From Pseudomonadota bacterium (lineage in GTDB: Bacteria; Myxococcota_A; UBA796; SXON01): 7,702 nt of DNA. Under the pieces are notes generated by a model, which did not search any database, was not told where the DNA came from, and saw nothing but the letters and a program-made list of their open reading frames with translations. The position numbers and the translations under genes were made by a program. Positions 6,898-7,702 of this stretch are shown in pieces (the stretch's first letter is position 1; every line of letters begins with the position of its first letter). Location: NCBI GenBank assembly GCA_005776735.1, contig SXOM01000306.1, positions 1 to 7,702 on the forward strand, written 5' to 3'.

Positions 6898-7686
6898 ATG
6901 CGATCGTCCGTCGCCGCCGTGGTTTTCGTCGCCTGCTCCAGCCCCGCGCCCGAGGCTCCGCTCACCGCGGCCCCCGCGGCGCCGACGCTGCCCACGTGTC
7001 CGGCGCTGACCGTCGGCACCGTGAGCTCGCCCTTCTTCCAGCTCACCGACGGGGCGGGCTACGGCGCCGGGAAGGCGGTGCTGGTCGACGCGGGCGGCAC
7101 GCGGGTGCTCCTCACGGCGCACCACCTCTTCTCCCCCGCCGGCGGGGTGCTCGACCGCCAGCTCACGCCCGAGGAGCTGCCGACCGCGGTCGAAGCGGTG
7201 GTGCTCCACGACCAGGACTCGGGTGCGGCGATGTTCCGTCTCGGTCCGCCGCGCGTGGTGCCGGGGGCGGCGCCGAGCGAGCGGGGGGTCGATCTCGACC
7301 TCGCGGTGTTCGACGCGACCGACCTGGCGCCCGCCGACCCGTCCGGGGCACCGACGCCGCAGGCGGTTCCGTTGGCGGACCGGGCACCCGCGGTGGGCGA
7401 CTGGGTGTGTCTCACGACAGCCACGGTCGACAAGTTCGGTACGGGACACCTCGCGAAGGTGACCGCGAGCCAGCCCGGGCGCCTGCACTACGAGCTGCTC
7501 GCGCCGACGCGGATGTTGGCGACCGACGGCGCGCCGGTGCTCAACCTCGACGGCGAGCTGGTCGGGCTGCACCTGGTCGGCAAGAACGGCCCTCCATCGA
7601 CCGGTATCGCCAACCCGATCGCGGGCGTGCGCACGGGCCTGCGCGCCGCCGGCCTCCCGGTCGCCCCCCTCTCCCGAGCCCGGTAG
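6898..7686 (+). CDS. Trypsin/HtrA-like lipoprotein with Asp in place of catalytic Ser
   Basis: 262 residues. A short signal peptide ends in VVFVAC (C13), a lipobox with an unusual Phe at -3. The rest resembles a trypsin-like serine protease: GYGAGKAVLV (54-63) like the first strands, LLTAHHLF (71-78) carrying the catalytic His (H75 or H76), and DLDLAVFD (132-139) with the probable catalytic Asp (D134). The nucleophile region reads ATDGAPVLNLDGELVG (208-223), aligning with the HtrA-type GNSGGPLVNLDGE motif but with D210 where Ser belongs and Ala for an oxyanion Gly. It is therefore probably proteolytically inactive, perhaps a binding or scaffold protein. It starts eight bases after the lectin gene, so co-expression is likely. 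Function is inferred from motifs only; the 16 bases after its stop hold no visible terminator. Confidence 0.82.
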   Translation: MRSSVAAVVFVACSSPAPEAPLTAAPAAPTLPTCPALTVGTVSSPFFQLTDGAGYGAGKAVLVDAGGTRVLLTAHHLFSPAGGVLDRQLTPEELPTAVEAVVLHDQDSGAAMFRLGPPRVVPGAAPSERGVDLDLAVFDATDLAPADPSGAPTPQAVPLADRAPAVGDWVCLTTATVDKFGTGHLAKVTASQPGRLHYELLAPTRMLATDGAPVLNLDGELVGLHLVGKNGPPSTGIANPIAGVRTGLRAAGLPVAPLSRAR

Positions 7687-7702
7687 GACGGCGCGCCGCG
7701 AC

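Noticed and set aside
5845..7572. Antisense frame of 575 codons across the last two genes
   Set aside because: It is Ser/Pro/Arg-rich with no domain, and it spans two unrelated sense genes, as expected for a GC-driven open frame.

Overview
The window is very GC-rich. It carries five genes, all on the + strand, packed end to end with gaps of only 8 to 32 bases. The likely source is a member of the Myxococcota (formerly Deltaproteobacteria). The reasons are the GC content, the abundance of MopE-type Asp/Cys metal-binding repeats and TSP3-like calcium repeats, and a C-terminus of the GC / short hydrophobic stretch / poly-Arg type known as MYXO-CTERM or GC_trans_RRR. I could not search databases, so this is an inference from protein style.

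Layout. (1) Bases 83-1162: a radical SAM enzyme with the CxxxCxxC cluster motif and a Cys-rich C-terminal region. (2) Bases 1195-1413: a 72-residue single-cluster [4Fe-4S] ferredoxin, probably its electron donor. (3) Bases about 1444 (or 1486) to 4074: a large lipoprotein of tandem Ig-like domains ending in a Cys-containing PPC-like domain. (4) Bases 4091-6889: a 932-residue lipoprotein made of MopE-type repeats, two C-type lectin domains, a run of ten DxDxDG calcium motifs and a C-terminal sorting tail. (5) Bases 6898-7686: a small lipoprotein with a trypsin/HtrA-like fold in which the catalytic serine is replaced by aspartate.

How they may work together. Genes 1-2 look like an enzyme and its reductant in the cytoplasm. 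Genes 3-5 each carry a lipobox, are separated by 16 and 8 bases, and look like one transcription unit for exported, envelope-anchored proteins: an adhesin-like stalk, a calcium-dependent sugar-binding protein and a probable pseudoprotease. A TATACT box and a strong Shine-Dalgarno sequence lie just before gene 3, which suggests a second promoter and splits the window into two units. Whether the radical SAM enzyme acts on anything in the second unit cannot be told from this sequence.

The points most worth a second look are: the possible ATC start of gene 3; the tandem duplication of a whole MopE-lectin-MopE-MopE module in gene 4, with loss of one calcium ligand in the second lectin; the two membrane-anchoring signals on the same protein; and the Ser-to-Asp change in gene 5.
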